DNA from: Echinicola strongylocentroti
Lineage (GTDB): Bacteria > Bacteroidota > Bacteroidia > Cytophagales > Cyclobacteriaceae
Assembly (NCBI RefSeq): GCF_003260975.1
Contig: NZ_CP030041.1
Span: 2,775,001-2,839,000 of the forward strand
Length of the DNA stretch: 64,000 bases
Reading direction: 5' to 3'
Under the pieces are notes generated by a model. The model was given only the letters and a program-made list of their open reading frames with translations. It had not been told where the DNA came from and did not search any database. Every line of letters starts with the position of its first letter. The first letter of the stretch is position 1. Position numbers and translations under genes: made by a program. This document shows positions 16,995 through 26,725 of this stretch, one piece after another.

Positions 16995-19826
16995 CTATAT
17001 CTTCACCTCAATACTATATCTTCCCGAACCCAAGGTATATGCAGGGTGAGAGGGATGTTCCGATTTGGTAACTGTGTTGGTATGTTCAGCCTTGCTTCCA
17101 TTGATAAAAACCTGCGCCGTTTTGGCCATGGGAAGTACCACGGTAGCGCTTGTATTGGCGGGAATGTCAAAAAGGAATTGAACGCTGCCCTCTTTCTTTT
17201 TCCATTCCGAACCAATGGTTCCGTAAATACTTTCATAAGTGGCCTTCACAAAGGTCATATCGCCCACCATCTGTGGCTTCAGAAAGAAATGCTTAAAGCC
17301 TGGCTGGTCTGGATCTGACTGAATGCCTGCCAAATCCCGATAAAACCATTCTTCGATCTGGCCCATCATAAAGTGGTTCCAGCTATTGCCCTTACGGGGA
17401 TCCCACTGCTCGGTCAATGTCGTCAGCCCAAATTGGATCTGAAAACCATAACCTGGTGTATCGTAGTGGTTCTGCATTTCGTACATCACCTCATTCAGCC
17501 CATTTCTTGCCAGCGTCTGGTACAAATACCGGTTGCCCACATCACCTGTCGTCAGCCGGTAACCTTGGGCTTTGATGTCCTTGACCAAATTCTCCAGTAC
17601 CGCTTCCCGCTTGGCAGCCTCTACCATGTCCAAGAACAAAGGAACTGCATTGGAAAACTGGCTGCCTGTGCCATATTGGTTGGTTTCGGGGTCAAAGAAT
17701 TCCTTGTTAAAAGCCTCTTTGACGGCTTCTTCCAGTCGGCTATATTGGCGGTAATCTTCTCCGCGCTGGAGCATGAGTGCTGCTTTCTTCAATAATTTCA
17801 CTCCAAAGTAATAATGGGACGTGGCCGAAAGTGCGATCGGGCTGTTTTTGGAGTATCCTGCCGCATGCTCTCCGTAGTCGTACCAGTCTCCCAATCCATG
17901 GGATACAATGTGGTTTTCGGCTGTTGTGCCCAAGTAGTCGATGTACTTTTTCATCATGGGATAGTACTCGCGGATCAAGGAGCTGTCCCCATAATAATCA
18001 TAATACATCCATGGCAGCACCACCGCAGCCACTCCCCATTCGGGAGAATCGGTAAAGTCACCGCCAAAGACCACATATTCCGGCGCGATATTTGGCACCA
18101 AGCCATTTTCCCGCTGGGCATCTGCCATGTCCTGCATGACTTTGGGCACCAATTGGGTAAGGTCATAATTGAAAAACAAACCAGGGCCATTCAAATGCGT
18201 CTCTTCCAACCATCCCAATTTCTCACGGTGCGGGCAGTCGGTAAACACACTCTGCATATTGCTTTTGATAGCATTATTGATCAGCCAATGGGTTTGGTTA
18301 AAAATCTCATTGGAGCTCTCAAAGGTGCCTTTTTCATGGGCATCATTATAGATGAAATTGGATTTGATTGCGGTAATGGTCGGGCGACCTTCCTGTTGCT
18401 CTTGACCAGGCAAATTGACATTTTCCACCTGGATGTATTGATACCCGTAAAAACTAAATCTAGGTTGCCAGGATTCCTCTCCATCGCCTTTGAGCGTGTA
18501 CTCATAGTAATGCGGACCTCCCGTTCGGCCTTGGCCCACCAAGCCATTCTCTTTGATATGCTCACCGACGACCAGCTTGACTTGCTGTCCCTTTTTACCT
18601 TTCACTTTGATGGAAGGAAAGCCAGCCAAATTTTGCCCCATATCCAGCACGTAGGTATTGGCTTCTGGTTCGGTGGTTGCTTTGATGTCGTATTGTTTTT
18701 GGATAAGCACGGGAGCGGCCTGCTGTGGACGTAATTGACCTTTGGGTGCTTCCTGAAGCACCACTGACATCCAGCCTTCCTCATCAAAGCCGGGCTTGTT
18801 CCAGCCTTCCTGCTCCAAGTTGGCATCATAATCTTCTCCGCCAAAAACACAATTAAATGTAATCGGACTTGCTGACCACTTCCAGGAATCGTCAGATGAA
18901 ATCACTTGCTCCTGACCATCAGCATAAGTTACTTTCATGTGGAAAAAAAGCGTCGGCGGGCCGAAGCTGATCAGGAATTTGGCGTAGCGGTCGCCGGAAA
19001 CATTGTACATGCCATTGCCCAGCAGCACGCCGATGGCATTGTTACCGTTTTCGAGCTGCTCGGTGACATCGTAGGTATTATAATAGACGGTTTTATCATA
19101 ATCTGACCACAACGGTGCAAATTCACTTTTGCCCACTTTTTTACCATTGAGGGTCAACTCATAATGACCAAGTCCACTGATATATACCGTGGCTTTTTCA
19201 ATGGCTTTTTCGGTTTTGAAGTCCTTTCGAAGCTGGATGCTCTGCTTTGCCAAAGGCTTCACCTTCTGCCATTTTTCCTTGTTTTCCTCTCGGCGCATGT
19301 CCGGTTCATGGTAATTTCTACCAGCTGGCAATCCGCTTTCTGCACGGGTGATGGCGCCGATCCACTGAGCTTCCTTTTCCAGTTCATAGGGTGCCATCTC
19401 GAAAAAGGCCAATTCACTCCAATCCGATGCGATGCCTTCCTCATTCCACACTTTCACCTTCCAAAAATACCGCTCTCCGTTGATCAGCGAACCTCCTTCA
19501 TAAGGGATCAATTGGCTCTGATCACTGCTGACTTTTCCGCTGTCCCAAACGACGGAAGCTTCTTCATCACTTGCTGAATGGGACACGACCAACTGATAGG
19601 CCGTCTGCCGTGCACCGTTTTCTCCCGCAACGAGCTCCCAACCAAATCGCGGAGCCATTTTCTCCATGTTCACAGGGTTTACGGCCAGTTCTGTGGTGGA
19701 TTTGGCTACCTGAAGGAGGGTGCCTTTTGGCCCAGAATTACAGCTGAGCAGCAAGCCCCCTGACAACAATAGGGACACTATCGTGCAAAAAAGTTGTATG
19801 ATGGAGTTGCTGACAACTATTTTCAT
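16995..19826 (-). CDS. Alpha-L-rhamnosidase, GH78, lipoprotein
   Basis: A complete 943-residue GH78 enzyme. The lipoprotein leader (SLLLSGGLLLSC, Cys near 29) places it on a membrane surface. An N-terminal Ig-like domain (NPVNMEKMAPRFGWELV) and jelly-roll modules (YISGLGHYELTLNGKKVG, YNTYDVTEQLENGNNAIG) precede the six-hairpin domain. That domain has FTDCPHREKLGWLEETHLNG, where the Glu of REKLGW is the presumed general acid, and TTLTEQWDPRKGNSWNH with the presumed base. It is only distantly alike the GH78 at the left edge (its motif is DCPHREKLGW against DCPQRNERQPW there), so the two probably cut different rhamnose linkages. It starts 151 bp downstream of the propeller gene. Confidence 0.95.
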   Translation of the reverse strand: MKIVVSNSIIQLFCTIVSLLLSGGLLLSCNSGPKGTLLQVAKSTTELAVNPVNMEKMAPRFGWELVAGENGARQTAYQLVVSHSASDEEASVVWDSGKVSSDQSQLIPYEGGSLINGERYFWKVKVWNEEGIASDWSELAFFEMAPYELEKEAQWIGAITRAESGLPAGRNYHEPDMRREENKEKWQKVKPLAKQSIQLRKDFKTEKAIEKATVYISGLGHYELTLNGKKVGKSEFAPLWSDYDKTVYYNTYDVTEQLENGNNAIGVLLGNGMYNVSGDRYAKFLISFGPPTLFFHMKVTYADGQEQVISSDDSWKWSASPITFNCVFGGEDYDANLEQEGWNKPGFDEEGWMSVVLQEAPKGQLRPQQAAPVLIQKQYDIKATTEPEANTYVLDMGQNLAGFPSIKVKGKKGQQVKLVVGEHIKENGLVGQGRTGGPHYYEYTLKGDGEESWQPRFSFYGYQYIQVENVNLPGQEQQEGRPTITAIKSNFIYNDAHEKGTFESSNEIFNQTHWLINNAIKSNMQSVFTDCPHREKLGWLEETHLNGPGLFFNYDLTQLVPKVMQDMADAQRENGLVPNIAPEYVVFGGDFTDSPEWGVAAVVLPWMYYDYYGDSSLIREYYPMMKKYIDYLGTTAENHIVSHGLGDWYDYGEHAAGYSKNSPIALSATSHYYFGVKLLKKAALMLQRGEDYRQYSRLEEAVKEAFNKEFFDPETNQYGTGSQFSNAVPLFLDMVEAAKREAVLENLVKDIKAQGYRLTTGDVGNRYLYQTLARNGLNEVMYEMQNHYDTPGYGFQIQFGLTTLTEQWDPRKGNSWNHFMMGQIEEWFYRDLAGIQSDPDQPGFKHFFLKPQMVGDMTFVKATYESIYGTIGSEWKKKEGSVQFLFDIPANTSATVVLPMAKTAQVFINGSKAEHTNTVTKSEHPSHPAYTLGSGRYSIEVKI

Positions 19827-19977
19827 GCTTTAGGATTATCTATTGTTTATAACTAATTTCAATTATCTGCTTTTTTTTCCGCAAGGGACGCAAGGACGAC
19901 ATATCGTCCGCAAAACTTAACACTTTAATTATCGTCAATTCAGGATTTCATCCGTGGTTAAATCCCTAAGGAAATTT

Positions 19978-21864
19978 CTAATACGTCACTAGCGACTCCA
20001 AATAGAACACCGCTTCCGGATCTTCGTCTCCAGCATTGTCCAAGTCATAATCTTGGTCGGTCGGTGTTTCTGCATTGGGAAAGTAACGCTGGGCACCTGT
20101 CCTGAACACTACTCGCTCCATCGCATTCAGCGGTGCAAAGAAGAGCTTAGGCCCTTTTTCCTCTCCATTCACCTTGATTTGATAGAAGCGTGTTTCCGTG
20201 TTGAGGTCCATTTCCACATGATAGCTTTTCCCTTTTTGGTATTCGGTGAGGGTATTCATTCGGTAACCAGCTCGCGTTTTGAACAGCCCATCTTCGTCAA
20301 AGATCAGCTGCACCCCTGGGCGACCTTTGGCATCTTGGATTTCGATCTGAAATTTACCGTGATCACTTTGCCCCGGCCTGACCGTAAACTCCACATGCAG
20401 CTGCTTACTGCTTGGTACCATCCGCTGTGCCTTGCCATAATCAAAGGGGTCCTTGTCATGGAAGGTCAGGTATTTTTTACCATCTTTTTGGCTGATTCCC
20501 GTTTTGGCCCACTGCGGGCTATAGGTATTCCAAAGGTCCAGTTCGCGTCCCTGAGGCAACTGGTCAAAAACTTCATTGGCATGACCAGCAGCATCTGCAG
20601 TAATGGGAGTGGGCACAGAAGCCACCCAAATATCCTCTTTATTGACACTATAGGTCAACCACATCTTGCCATCCGGCGGAGTGCCATTACCTTCCAAAAT
20701 CCCTCGAACATACTGTGGGCCGTATGATTTGTAGTTTCCGCCATAGCGCATGGAAGTGATTTCCCCATGTACAAGCAGCAAATCAGTATAGTCAATTCCA
20801 TCCTGACTGGTAGAAACCGCCAGTGGCCACCGGTATTCGGAAGGATTGTAAACCGTGGCATAAGCTCCATCCGGCGTTCGTTGCCCCCAGATTTTGGCAT
20901 TGCCATTTACGACGCCTGGGGCTCTCAGCGGACTATACTCCCAGGACTTCCCGCCATCATGGCTGATGCTGGTAAGGGCATGTTTCCACAAGCCTACCAC
21001 GCGGCCATCAGGTAGGTGATAATAACTAAATGCTTTGTACTGTTTCTTTAGGGGAATCAAAGGGTCATCGCGATCTGCTTCTTCTACCCACTGTTGCATC
21101 ATCAGCGGTTTGCTCAGCAATTCGTCACAGGCTTCCACAAGGCCCTTGTCCCTGCTAGACTCATAGAATGGAAAATCGGTGTTCTCTTCACTCCACCCTT
21201 CGTTATATCGGATAAAATGGATCGGTCCAAAACTGCCGTCCGCTTTGATTTCCCTGACCACTCGCCCAATGCCGTTGCCATCATTCGGTCCATCGTGTGC
21301 ATCCAGGGCAATCCCATAATAGGCCAGCGCCAGCAACTTACCATTGTCAGCTACATAGAAGCCCATTCGCTGGTGCATCACCGCATCGAGGTCTTTGGCC
21401 ACGCCATCATGTCCCTCTTTGGTGGTGCCATCAGGAATACGATAAGGGGGAAAAATCACTGCGGGAGCTGTCCAGTCGTAGCCATCATCAGAAACCTGCA
21501 GAAGGGTCTGGCTCGGGGCAATGTGCTCCCCAACCGGATCGCTCAGGTATTCCATATAGAATTTACCCTCCCAAAAAGCGATCATCGGCGCGTGGTTATA
21601 GGTCCAGCCAAAGCCGTCCCCTTTTTCAGGCTGTTCCCGGTTGGCACGCATGGTCTGGACAGCGTGCACGCCAATGGCCGGCTTCAGCTGCCCATGGTGA
21701 TAATCCACTCTGGACAAGGTACTGCCACTGTAATGCAGAGTGTCCTGGGCGGAAAGCTGCGCTGAGGTGATGGTGATAATGCATAGGATCAATAAATAAT
21801 GTATAATTCGGGGATTACAAATCCTGAACGGTTTCGTTCCTTCGGAAAGGCCCTGTACAGACAT
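19978..21864 (-). CDS. Secreted BNR-type beta-propeller protein (sialidase-fold, putative glycosidase or lyase)
   Basis: Large secreted protein with repeated bladed strands carrying BNR-like turns (VSDDGYDWTAP, ISHDGGKSWEY, TSQDGIDYTDL) and well conserved-looking acidic/aromatic stretches (DDPLIPLKKQYKAFSYYHLP, MRYGGNYKSYGPQYVRG). A second all-beta domain (VEFTVRPGQSDHGKFQIEI ... FYQIKVNGEE) follows from about residue 470, probably carbohydrate-binding. The fold suits a GH33-like or polysaccharide lyase propeller, and context suggests a pectic sugar, but I do not know the activity. Start is uncertain: the open frame extends to ATG 22029, overlapping the GH43 stop by 4 bp. That extension reads through repeats, so I prefer ATG 21864, which leaves a basic n-region and signal core (IIHYLLILCIITITSAQLSAQ split around residue 20-40). 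Confidence 0.78.
   Translation of the reverse strand: MSVQGLSEGTKPFRICNPRIIHYLLILCIITITSAQLSAQDTLHYSGSTLSRVDYHHGQLKPAIGVHAVQTMRANREQPEKGDGFGWTYNHAPMIAFWEGKFYMEYLSDPVGEHIAPSQTLLQVSDDGYDWTAPAVIFPPYRIPDGTTKEGHDGVAKDLDAVMHQRMGFYVADNGKLLALAYYGIALDAHDGPNDGNGIGRVVREIKADGSFGPIHFIRYNEGWSEENTDFPFYESSRDKGLVEACDELLSKPLMMQQWVEEADRDDPLIPLKKQYKAFSYYHLPDGRVVGLWKHALTSISHDGGKSWEYSPLRAPGVVNGNAKIWGQRTPDGAYATVYNPSEYRWPLAVSTSQDGIDYTDLLLVHGEITSMRYGGNYKSYGPQYVRGILEGNGTPPDGKMWLTYSVNKEDIWVASVPTPITADAAGHANEVFDQLPQGRELDLWNTYSPQWAKTGISQKDGKKYLTFHDKDPFDYGKAQRMVPSSKQLHVEFTVRPGQSDHGKFQIEIQDAKGRPGVQLIFDEDGLFKTRAGYRMNTLTEYQKGKSYHVEMDLNTETRFYQIKVNGEEKGPKLFFAPLNAMERVVFRTGAQRYFPNAETPTDQDYDLDNAGDEDPEAVFYLESLVTY
21807..21828. repeat. 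ATTACAAAT palindrome, single unit
   Basis: Near-perfect palindrome TTCGGGGATTACAAATCC... of the family described at 8232-8297. Here it lies within the apparent signal-peptide coding region of the propeller gene, which makes the translation start there hard to trust. Confidence 0.6.
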
Positions 21865-22025
21865 CCGGAACAGTTTGCTGGCTAAGCCCTTTAATTGGAG
21901 ATTGCCACGTCGTCCTCCCGTCCTCCTCGCTATGACGCCTGGGAAGCACGGAAATTCAGCATTTCCTGGCCTTCGTCCTTTATACTTCGTACCTCGTACT
22001 TCTATCTTCATACGCTTAAATAGCT

Positions 22026-22982
22026 TCATTTCGTTTTTGCGTTGGCTTTTAGGTTATCCAGCACTTCTTTGGAAACCGTGCTGATGGTACCGTGTTTATG
22101 GCCCTCGGGCAAGCTGATCTGATCATCAATACTGGTAAAATTCTCGAAATCATCGGTGCTGACGGCCTGATAGGTTTTGGCTCCATAGCTGTCAAAGTAA
22201 ATCAGCCACTTATCTCCGTCTTTCAGTACGGTAGGACCTTCAGTGAGAAAGTCAGAAAAAGGAGCGGAGTAATCCTCCCACGGGCCTAAAGGGGAATTGC
22301 TAAAAGCCACTTGAATATTTCTATTGGGCCGGGTATTGTCTTTCAGCACCAAAACATAATCATCCTTCTTTCGCTTCACGATCACCGCATCGATCACACT
22401 AAATCCAGGCTCCAAAAAGAGTTGGGTGGGGGTAAATTCCTCAAAGTCCTTGGTGGTGGTATAGTACATCCGGTGATTGTTACGCTCTTCCTCCTCGCCC
22501 TTTTCATAGCGAAAAGGAATAGTGGATGCCCAGATGATAATGTAGCGGTCTTCTTCATCGTCATAAAAAATCTCTGGTGCCCAGACATTGACCACCTCGG
22601 GCTCATGGGCCATCGCAGGGATGAATTGCTGCTTCGACCATTGAATAAAATCCTTAGTGCTGGCATAGCCAAAACCATTGCCACCCTTCCAATCGGTGGT
22701 CCACACCATATGATACGTCCCCTCTGGCCCTCTGACCACAGAGGGGTCACGCATGATTTTACTCTTGCCTGCTTCCGGAGGAAGGAAGGGGCCGCCTAGG
22801 CTCTCCCAGTGATACCCATCTTCACTATAAGCCAAGTAAAGCCCTTCGTCTGCAGGCTCTCTAAAGGACGTAAAGATGTAATACTCCTTCTCTGACTGAC
22901 AGCCCAGAAAGCAGATTCCAGTCAGTATTAACCCAACTACCCACCAATAATGTTCGACTTTTTTCTTCATGTATTTCTTCAT
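22026..22982 (-). CDS. GH43-family five-bladed glycosidase, lipoprotein
   Basis: 318 residues with a lipoprotein leader (VVGLILTGICFLGC, Cys near 28). The catalytic triad pattern of clan GH-F is visible: base Asp in KIMRDPSVVRG, pKa-modulating Asp in VIDAVIVKRK, and acid Glu in LTEGPTVLKDG, with WAPEIFYDDEEDRY between. Family members mostly release arabinofuranose, xylose or galactose; in a pectin locus an arabinofuranosidase or galactosidase is the best guess. Its TGA overlaps a potential ATG for the propeller frame (ATGA at 22029-22026), so they are likely transcribed together. ATG 22982 is the only good start and gives a basic n-region. Confidence 0.85.
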   Translation of the reverse strand: MKKYMKKKVEHYWWVVGLILTGICFLGCQSEKEYYIFTSFREPADEGLYLAYSEDGYHWESLGGPFLPPEAGKSKIMRDPSVVRGPEGTYHMVWTTDWKGGNGFGYASTKDFIQWSKQQFIPAMAHEPEVVNVWAPEIFYDDEEDRYIIIWASTIPFRYEKGEEEERNNHRMYYTTTKDFEEFTPTQLFLEPGFSVIDAVIVKRKKDDYVLVLKDNTRPNRNIQVAFSNSPLGPWEDYSAPFSDFLTEGPTVLKDGDKWLIYFDSYGAKTYQAVSTDDFENFTSIDDQISLPEGHKHGTISTVSKEVLDNLKANAKTK

Positions 22983-23347
22983 TAAATCTTACGGGGATTA
23001 CAAATCCCCCTTATTCCGGTTCGGGATTTAAAATCCCCAACAGCGAGCTTAGCCTTTCTTTACCGTAGGCTTTACCCACCACTAAAATATTAACACCCCT
23101 TCGGAGTTATCAGGGCACATCTCCATTTAATTGCCAAGCACTTTCGTATCCATCTTCTGATTCGATATACCTCTGTCACCATAGGAACCAGACACGGCTT
23201 TATAAGTAGAAACCACCTTCCCACTTTTTAACCTTACAACCTCGCCTCATAAGCTCTCAGAGCTTTCTCCCCTTTGGGATAGATAGTTTAGCCCTCTTGG
23301 ATCATCCAACACACCGGATACCGTTACTCAAATCCATTGTCTAGCCT
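22983..23347. other. Intergenic space between GH28 and GH43, no gene
   Basis: 365 bp. The palindromic pair at 22993-23040 is the main content; the rest is low-information sequence with no frame of protein character and no clear promoter on the minus strand. Confidence 0.5.
22993..23043 (+). repeat. ATTACAAAT palindromic pair, complete unit
   Basis: GGGGATTACAAATCCCC (22993-23009) followed by the linker CTTATTCCGG and a second palindrome TTCGGGATTTAAAATCCCC at 23020-23040, then CAG. This two-palindrome layout is the full repeat unit, shared with 24950-24998, 61591-61641 and (inverted) 42757-42804. Confidence 0.75.
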
Positions 23348-24928
23348 CTATTGTCCTGATACTCCTTTCACCTCATTCCCCTTTATCACTGGTTCCTCCA
23401 CATTGTTCCATTGGTTGTTTTGGATAAAGATGTCCATGCTCTTTTCTCCGACTATTTTTAAGAAATTCGGCGTACTGACCATTGGAAAATTATTGGTGAC
23501 CAAGGCATTGCTTACATTCGTCATTTCGATCACAGGTCGATTGGCATGGGGTCGACGGCTTTTGATATTGTCCAGTAGGATACCTTTTGTCTCCGTCACA
23601 CTTACTGAAGGTCCCTTCTCAGTGGTGATTTGTACATCATGCAGCTCCACATTGGTGGCGGTATGAATAGAAATTCCTTCTTTGGCCTGCATGTTAATAT
23701 TGGAGAAGCTGATCTGGTCGATAGGCATTTCAGGAATACCCAGGATTTTTCCGGCCACATTTACTTCGCTTCCGGTGACATTGGAAATATGGATATTGCG
23801 GAAGATGGGTGTCTCTTCTGTCACTGGGCCTTCTTTGGTATTTTTATCATAAAACAGGTTCATCACAATGGCCTCCAGCTGAATGTCCTTCATGACCACA
23901 TTGTCCACCCTGATTTCTTCGACCACACCGCCACGTCCTCTGGCTGCTTTCAGTCGGATTCCCCTGTCCGTGCCATCAAAGACACAATTGGAGATCGTTA
24001 CTTTACGGATACTTCCCGAAACCTCACTTCCGATCACCACTCCACCATGCCCGCTAAGCATCGTACAGTTGGTGATAGTGACATTTTCGGTCGGAGTGTC
24101 CCACTTGCGGCCATCAATGTCCCTGCCTGACTTGATCGTGATACAGTCATCGCCCACGCTGATATGGCAATCGGAGATGTGCACATTGCGACACGAAGTA
24201 GGGTTGATGCCGTCGGTATTGGGAGAGGGTGGGTTTTCGATGGTGACACCGGTGATGGTGACATTATCACAGAAAGCGGGGTTTACCGTCCAAAAAGGTG
24301 AGTTCACAATGGTCACTCCCTCGATGCGTACATTTTTGCAGCGGAAAGGCTGGATCAATGGCGGCCTGAAAAACTTCAGCCGCATCGTCTTTTGGTAATT
24401 GGGAGTGGTTTCCAGTCCCACATTGGCCTCAGTCCACATTTTTTGGTATTTGCTTTCCTTGAGGGTTTCGGGATCTGCCTCATGGATGCGGTACATTTCC
24501 ATCCACCAGTCTTTGCCTTGACCATCTATTTTTCCGCGACCGGTAATGGTGATATTCTCTGCCTCATACGCATAGATCAGTGGTGAGAAGTTATTCATCA
24601 CAGTACCTTCCCAGCGCATCTGCACGAAGGGTAAATAATGATCAAAATTGGTAGAAAACCGCAACACTGCTCCTGCATCCAAGTGAAGCGTCGTATTGCT
24701 TTTCATGTGAATGGCTCCCGTAAGGTAATCACCTGCCGGGAAATACAGGGTTCCTCCACCTTCCTCTGCAGCCTTGTCAATGGCATTTTGGATCGCTTCC
24801 GTACAAAGCTCCCCTTCGTTGTTGCCACCAACATCCAAAATATTGGTCCAGCCGGAATTGGCCGCTGTCAACGATTGACTAAAGGCAAAAAGGCCTACCA
24901 CAAACAGTAATTTTGTTATTCTTTTCAT
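23348..24928 (-). CDS. Polygalacturonase-like glycoside hydrolase, GH28
   Basis: Secreted right-handed beta-helix enzyme of 526 residues that hydrolyses galacturonic-acid linkages. Signal peptide MKRITKLLFVVGLFAFSQSLTA. All four GH28 motifs are present in order: NTDGINPTSC, GDDCITIKSG, GHGGVVIGSE and RGIRLKAARG, which supply the catalytic Asp residues, His and the substrate Arg/Lys. Length and the TLYFPAGDYLTGAIHMKSNTTL opening resemble exo-polygalacturonases and the B. theta RG-II alpha-galacturonidase more than fungal endo enzymes. It stands 169 bp after the GH140-like gene. Confidence 0.95.
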   Translation of the reverse strand: MKRITKLLFVVGLFAFSQSLTAANSGWTNILDVGGNNEGELCTEAIQNAIDKAAEEGGGTLYFPAGDYLTGAIHMKSNTTLHLDAGAVLRFSTNFDHYLPFVQMRWEGTVMNNFSPLIYAYEAENITITGRGKIDGQGKDWWMEMYRIHEADPETLKESKYQKMWTEANVGLETTPNYQKTMRLKFFRPPLIQPFRCKNVRIEGVTIVNSPFWTVNPAFCDNVTITGVTIENPPSPNTDGINPTSCRNVHISDCHISVGDDCITIKSGRDIDGRKWDTPTENVTITNCTMLSGHGGVVIGSEVSGSIRKVTISNCVFDGTDRGIRLKAARGRGGVVEEIRVDNVVMKDIQLEAIVMNLFYDKNTKEGPVTEETPIFRNIHISNVTGSEVNVAGKILGIPEMPIDQISFSNINMQAKEGISIHTATNVELHDVQITTEKGPSVSVTETKGILLDNIKSRRPHANRPVIEMTNVSNALVTNNFPMVSTPNFLKIVGEKSMDIFIQNNQWNNVEEPVIKGNEVKGVSGQ

Positions 24929-24949
24929 AGGTTATTTTGATAGGTAGTT

Positions 24950-24998
24950 GGGGATTTGAAATCCCCATTATTGTTGGTTCGGGATTACAAATCCCGGA
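24950..24998 (+). repeat. ATTACAAAT palindromic pair, complete unit
   Basis: GGGGATTTGAAATCCCC (24950-24966), linker ATTATTGTTGG, then a palindrome at 24978-24998 (TTCGGGATTACAAATCCCGG). It lies just upstream of the GH28 start and downstream of the GH140-like gene. A third half-unit (CGGATATCCAAATCCCG) follows at about 25022. Confidence 0.75.
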
Positions 24999-25097
24999 CA
25001 GGTCAGCCTCATGAATTGGCTCGGATATCCAAATCCCGTACAGCTTAAGAGTCTCAAATCTCAAGACTCACATCTCAGTACTCATGACTCACTACTC

Positions 25098-26525
25098 TCA
25101 CTTGTAATTTAACACCAAGACCCAGTCGTTGCCATCCTGCACCTTCCCGTCTGGCTTAAACTCCTGAACGCCCCTGGCATCCACTTCACCGATTTCGGTC
25201 ATTTTCCCATTTCTGGGATTAAACCAGCTCGCCGTGGCTTTTTCACCTTTGATCACCTCCATGTTTACTTGAATGGCCCTACCGGTATACGTATAGATGA
25301 GTGCGTATTTTTCGCCTCTGGTGGCAGCCAAATGATCGTGTTGCTCTCCTTGGTTGGCGATCAGGGATTGGTCAGGAATACGCTCCAAGTACGGGAATTG
25401 CACTATCAGGTCTTTCAGGTGGTGCATCTGCTTGGCACCAGGGTCATTGATGGCATCGGTCCATAGTTTGGTATTGCCGTAAGCGCCCACTTCGCCATCT
25501 TGGGGACGGTGCATTTGCATCACGGCACTATGGCCGTAAGTGTGGCCTGCTGCTCCCGAGAAAACCGCCCAGTAGGCATATCTTCTTACTGCATCCGCAC
25601 CCCAAAACCCTTCTTCAGGATCATGAAGTCCCTCTGGAATGCCTTCGTAAGAGGGCTCTCCATCCACGGTAGGCATTTTACGATCCAGTTTGTAATCCGC
25701 CTGGACATACTTCCAGTTGTCCTCGCCATAGGCCCTGTCCGTGTCGTCTTGGTCATAACGACGATGACCCGACTGAAACATATGAAAATCCATCCACGGG
25801 GCATCTGCGAACCAATCTGAAGATTGCATTCTGCCTCTTGGGTGGAAAGTGATCAGGTGGTTTCTGTCATTTTTGTCCAAGGTTTCGCCAATGGCATTCC
25901 ATACATCCGTATGCTCATTGCCAAAGGTGTCTCCTCCATTGAGCCAAATGACATTGGGACGGTCTTTGTAGCGTAGGGTGAGGAACTTGGCATATTTCTT
26001 TGCTTCCTCCACCGTGACGGCACCGTCCTTGACATTGGAACCCCAAACGGGCACCATGGCCATGTAAATGCCTTTTTTCTCGGCTTCCCTTACCAAGAAG
26101 TCAATATGATCCCAAAAATCGTACGCGGTAGAATCCGCAAAATCACTTCCAGGATGTGTCAGCGGCGTGGCCACATTTTGGTTCACCAAGGCACTGTCGC
26201 CGTAGGCATTGACGGCATCAAGGGTATGCAAAGTCATCACCTGAACGACATTGTAACCCTTTTCCTTCCGGTCTTCAAAATAGTGTAACGCTTCTTCCCG
26301 CTTGAGCTTATTGAACAACAACCATCCGGTATCCCCCAGCCAAAAAAATGGCTCGCCACTGGTGGTGACGAAATAGCGCTTATTGTCGGAAACCTTCAGG
26401 AAGGGCAGGCCCTTTGGGGCTTCTGCTGGCTTTGCTGCGGTTTGTGTTTCAGTTTTATTGCTTTGGCAGCCTAGTAGGGAGCCAAGGACAAGGGCTGCGA
26501 TGCCCAGTGTTATGTTGAGTTTCAT
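25098..26525 (-). CDS. GH140-like glycosidase (DUF4038), lipoprotein
   Basis: 475 residues with a lipoprotein leader (LVLGSLLGC, Cys near 20). The TIM-barrel signature of DUF4038 is clear: GEPFFWLGDTGWLLFNKLKREEALHYFEDR. Two acidic motifs, VIWLNGGDTFGNEH and TVDGEPSYEGIPEG, match the acid/base Asp and nucleophile Glu of the RG-II apiosidase BT1012, the founding GH140 member. A small C-terminal beta domain (DUF5060/collagen-binding-like, YALIYTYTGRAIQVN ... ASWFNPRNGKMTEIG) closes the protein. It would therefore act on the apiosyl-galacturonate link or a related linkage at the backbone. Substrate is inference; family is well supported. Confidence 0.87.
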   Translation of the reverse strand: MKLNITLGIAALVLGSLLGCQSNKTETQTAAKPAEAPKGLPFLKVSDNKRYFVTTSGEPFFWLGDTGWLLFNKLKREEALHYFEDRKEKGYNVVQVMTLHTLDAVNAYGDSALVNQNVATPLTHPGSDFADSTAYDFWDHIDFLVREAEKKGIYMAMVPVWGSNVKDGAVTVEEAKKYAKFLTLRYKDRPNVIWLNGGDTFGNEHTDVWNAIGETLDKNDRNHLITFHPRGRMQSSDWFADAPWMDFHMFQSGHRRYDQDDTDRAYGEDNWKYVQADYKLDRKMPTVDGEPSYEGIPEGLHDPEEGFWGADAVRRYAYWAVFSGAAGHTYGHSAVMQMHRPQDGEVGAYGNTKLWTDAINDPGAKQMHHLKDLIVQFPYLERIPDQSLIANQGEQHDHLAATRGEKYALIYTYTGRAIQVNMEVIKGEKATASWFNPRNGKMTEIGEVDARGVQEFKPDGKVQDGNDWVLVLNYK

Positions 26526-26661
26526 GGTATAATTGTTGAAAGATTTTTACTATTTCAATGTTGTAAGGTTATGATGTTTTTTCCACACGTTCAGCTCAAA
26601 GTAAGGGGATGGCAAATTCCAGCTATAGTTGTGCAGGGTCTCTCCCCTTGCACCATGAAAA

Positions 26662-26712
26662 TGGAGTCTTAGACTCCACTTTAGCTAGTCCCGCGGCACA
26701 GCCGACGGAACA
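26662..26712. repeat. GAGTC hairpin repeat, copy 3
   Basis: TGGAGTC-TTA-GACTCCA (26662-26678) followed by CCGCGGCACAGCCGACGGAA. These are diverged versions of the spacer units at 15612-15660. It sits between the DUF6298 and GH140-like genes. Confidence 0.55.
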
Positions 26713-26725
26713 ACAAATGCCTCCT

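Noticed and set aside
17814..18734. 306-residue plus-strand frame
   Set aside because: Antisense to the second GH78; a long shadow caused by base composition.
20053..21765. Two ~223-residue plus-strand frames
   Set aside because: Antisense to the propeller gene, with no signal peptide or family likeness.
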